Shown here one piece after another: positions 62,774 to 64,000 of a DNA stretch of 64,000 nucleotides. This stretch comes from Paenibacillus pasadenensis (GTDB taxonomy: Bacteria; Bacillota; Bacilli; Paenibacillales; Paenibacillaceae), in contig NZ_JAMBOT010000003.1 of assembly GCF_023715725.1 (NCBI RefSeq), positions 62,001-126,000 on the forward strand, read 5' to 3'. The position numbers and the translations under genes are program-made. Numbering within the stretch: position 1 is the stretch's first letter; the number at the start of each line of letters is the position of its first letter. A model generated the notes under the pieces. The model ran no database searches. It saw nothing but the letters and a program-made list of their open reading frames with translations, and had not been told where the DNA came from.

Positions 62774-62820
62774 ATGTAAGAAAATTAATAGCTGCTGAAC
62801 CCACTAAAAAGGAGTTTACC

Positions 62821-64000
62821 ATGAATCGACAACCTTCACCACCGAAGTACATCAAAAAGGAAGATTCTGACGTTTCCCTATTAAAATGGTCAGCTATTCT
62901 CATGGCTGCTATTTTCTTCCTGGTGTACACCTTCAAGGCCGGGCTTTTCAACGGATACGACTTCAATTTCGAAAAGAAATTGATCGGAGCCTCGATCTAT
63001 TCCCTCGTTTTTGTCCTTCTGATGTGCGTCCATCTATTTAAGGTATGGAACACGAACAGCTGGAAAGCGATTCTCTCCATCGCCGTTTGGCTGCTCCCTC
63101 TCAGCTTTGCGATTTCTTCCATCGGCGCCGCTTCCGACAATACAGCCAATATTATGACAATGGTTAGCTGTTTGTTAGCCGCATTTTTTGTGTTCGGTCT
63201 CTATTATAACGACAATCGTTATACGAGAGTTGCGCTGGAATCAATTCTCATTTTAACCAGCTATGTTCTGGTCTGGTTTGGAATCCTTAATTTATTCGGT
63301 CAGTACTGGTATCCGGACGCACTTTGGTTCCAGCTTGAAACGTATCGGATGACTTCTGTTTTCCAATATCCAAATACGTACGCCGCCTTGCTGATCGCCA
63401 TTTTGCTTGCGGCAGCTTACTACACGACACATGCCAAAAAACGCATTTGGATCGGAATCCATGCGTTTATGCTCGTTCCTGTATTCGTTTCGTTCATGCT
63501 GACTTACTCCCGTGCAGCCCTGGTAGTTATTCCGCTTGCAGTGCTGCTGACGATGCCGTTCCTTAAAGTATCCAAACAGCTTATGTACGTTTTTCATTTG
63601 TTTATTACTGTCGCCATTTCCTTTGCGGTGCTCGGAACGATTGAATCCAAAGCATTCTCAATTGCTCAAAAGGTGCTGCGCTTTAACGATAACGGATCCC
63701 AGATCCCGCCGGAAAAGCTCATGCCTCTGTTCAGTTCTGAGGCTCTTACCGGATGGGGTGTTCTGATCGGAGCTTCAGTGGTCAGTTTGCTGCTGATTCT
63801 CGCTCTCCATCGTTGGATTGAGCCATGGCTTGAAACGAAGTTGGAACGTTTCTCCAAACGAAAAATTTCCTATCTGGCTGCGCCCGTATCCATGATTGTT
63901 TTAACCGTGCTAGGTGCCGTCCTTATTCTTTCGAGTTCAGCCGTACGTGATTTGCTGCCTACAAATCTGAGCGACCGACTGGAAAATATCAGCTTTAAGC
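62821..64000 (+). CDS. O-antigen ligase/polymerase-like membrane protein, 3' end outside window
   Basis: 393 codons are visible to the right edge. The start ATG has AAGGAG 6 bases upstream. The protein has about ten hydrophobic helices (for example WSAILMAAIFFLVYTFKAGLF) and the motif YPNTYAALLIAILLAAAY followed by FMLTYSRAALVVIPLAVLL, typical of the Wzy/WaaL superfamily where TYSRG-like sequences precede the catalytic loop. In S-layer glycan clusters this family supplies the oligosaccharyl-protein transferase. Its base composition is nearer the chromosome average than the neighbouring AT-rich genes. Polymerase versus ligase cannot be decided from this part. Confidence 0.8.
   Translation, partial: MNRQPSPPKYIKKEDSDVSLLKWSAILMAAIFFLVYTFKAGLFNGYDFNFEKKLIGASIYSLVFVLLMCVHLFKVWNTNSWKAILSIAVWLLPLSFAISSIGAASDNTANIMTMVSCLLAAFFVFGLYYNDNRYTRVALESILILTSYVLVWFGILNLFGQYWYPDALWFQLETYRMTSVFQYPNTYAALLIAILLAAAYYTTHAKKRIWIGIHAFMLVPVFVSFMLTYSRAALVVIPLAVLLTMPFLKVSKQLMYVFHLFITVAISFAVLGTIESKAFSIAQKVLRFNDNGSQIPPEKLMPLFSSEALTGWGVLIGASVVSLLLILALHRWIEPWLETKLERFSKRKISYLAAPVSMIVLTVLGAVLILSSSAVRDLLPTNLSDRLENISFK

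Overview
The window comes from a spore-forming member of the Bacillales, most likely a Paenibacillus or close relative. The evidence is the gene order prfA-prmC-spoIIR-ywlC-mntP-ywlE-ywlG-glyA-upp-mnaA-atpIBEFHAG, which is the Bacillales arrangement read on the minus strand; a sporulation gene (spoIIR); strong AGGAGG-type ribosome binding sites; an SLH-anchored surface protein; and two classic Bacillota riboswitches. The first 46.6 kb is GC-rich. From about 46.7 to 62.8 kb the DNA is markedly AT-rich and carries a polysaccharide cluster, which suggests horizontal exchange at that locus.

Region 1 (1-23.4 kb, mostly minus strand) is housekeeping. It holds the ATP synthase operon with its promoter, UDP-GlcNAc 2-epimerase, and a ywlG-glyA(-upp) unit that begins with a ZTP (pfl) riboswitch. 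Next come the arginine phosphatase ywlE, mntP, the tRNA-modification gene ywlC, spoIIR, prmC, prfA and ychF. Between spoIIR and prmC sits an accessory module of an ECF-type transporter (S component, double-ATPase fusion, T component) plus a PHP-domain phosphoesterase. A divergent RpiR/SIS regulator flanks it, and an 11-bp inverted sequence lies in both promoters. Downstream are a decayed tandem repeat, a palindromic array of a 10-bp repeat, and a 6-bp microsatellite touching the prmC stop codon.

Region 2 (23.4-46.6 kb) is mixed. It contains a lipoprotein, a probable sigma-G-driven 48-residue spore gene, and a 2617-residue SLH/beta-propeller/YD-repeat surface protein that resembles bacterial teneurin- or Rhs-like proteins. 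Further along are a GDSL esterase, an amidohydrolase-family deaminase behind a purine riboswitch with an altered ligand-binding junction, thioredoxin with an Rrf2 regulator, an aldo-keto reductase, a DsbA-like oxidoreductase, a kinase-like protein, two GT2 glycosyltransferases flanking an undecaprenyl-phosphate sugar transferase, and a badly deleted GH1 beta-glucosidase pseudogene next to an intact AraC regulator.

Region 3 (46.7-64 kb) is a surface-glycan locus: galU, an acyltransferase, rmlA-C-B-D for dTDP-L-rhamnose (transcribed in that order), glycosyltransferases including a 1280-residue three-catalytic-domain enzyme, a methyltransferase with a long coiled coil, Wzt with a C-terminal glycan-binding domain, an unusually extended Wzm, and a divergent O-antigen-ligase-like membrane protein cut by the window end. 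Together with the upstream WcaJ-type initiating enzyme and the SLH protein, this matches the logic of S-layer or cell-surface glycan assembly by the ABC-transporter route: priming on undecaprenyl phosphate, rhamnose-rich chain extension, capping by methylation, export by Wzm/Wzt, and transfer by a ligase.
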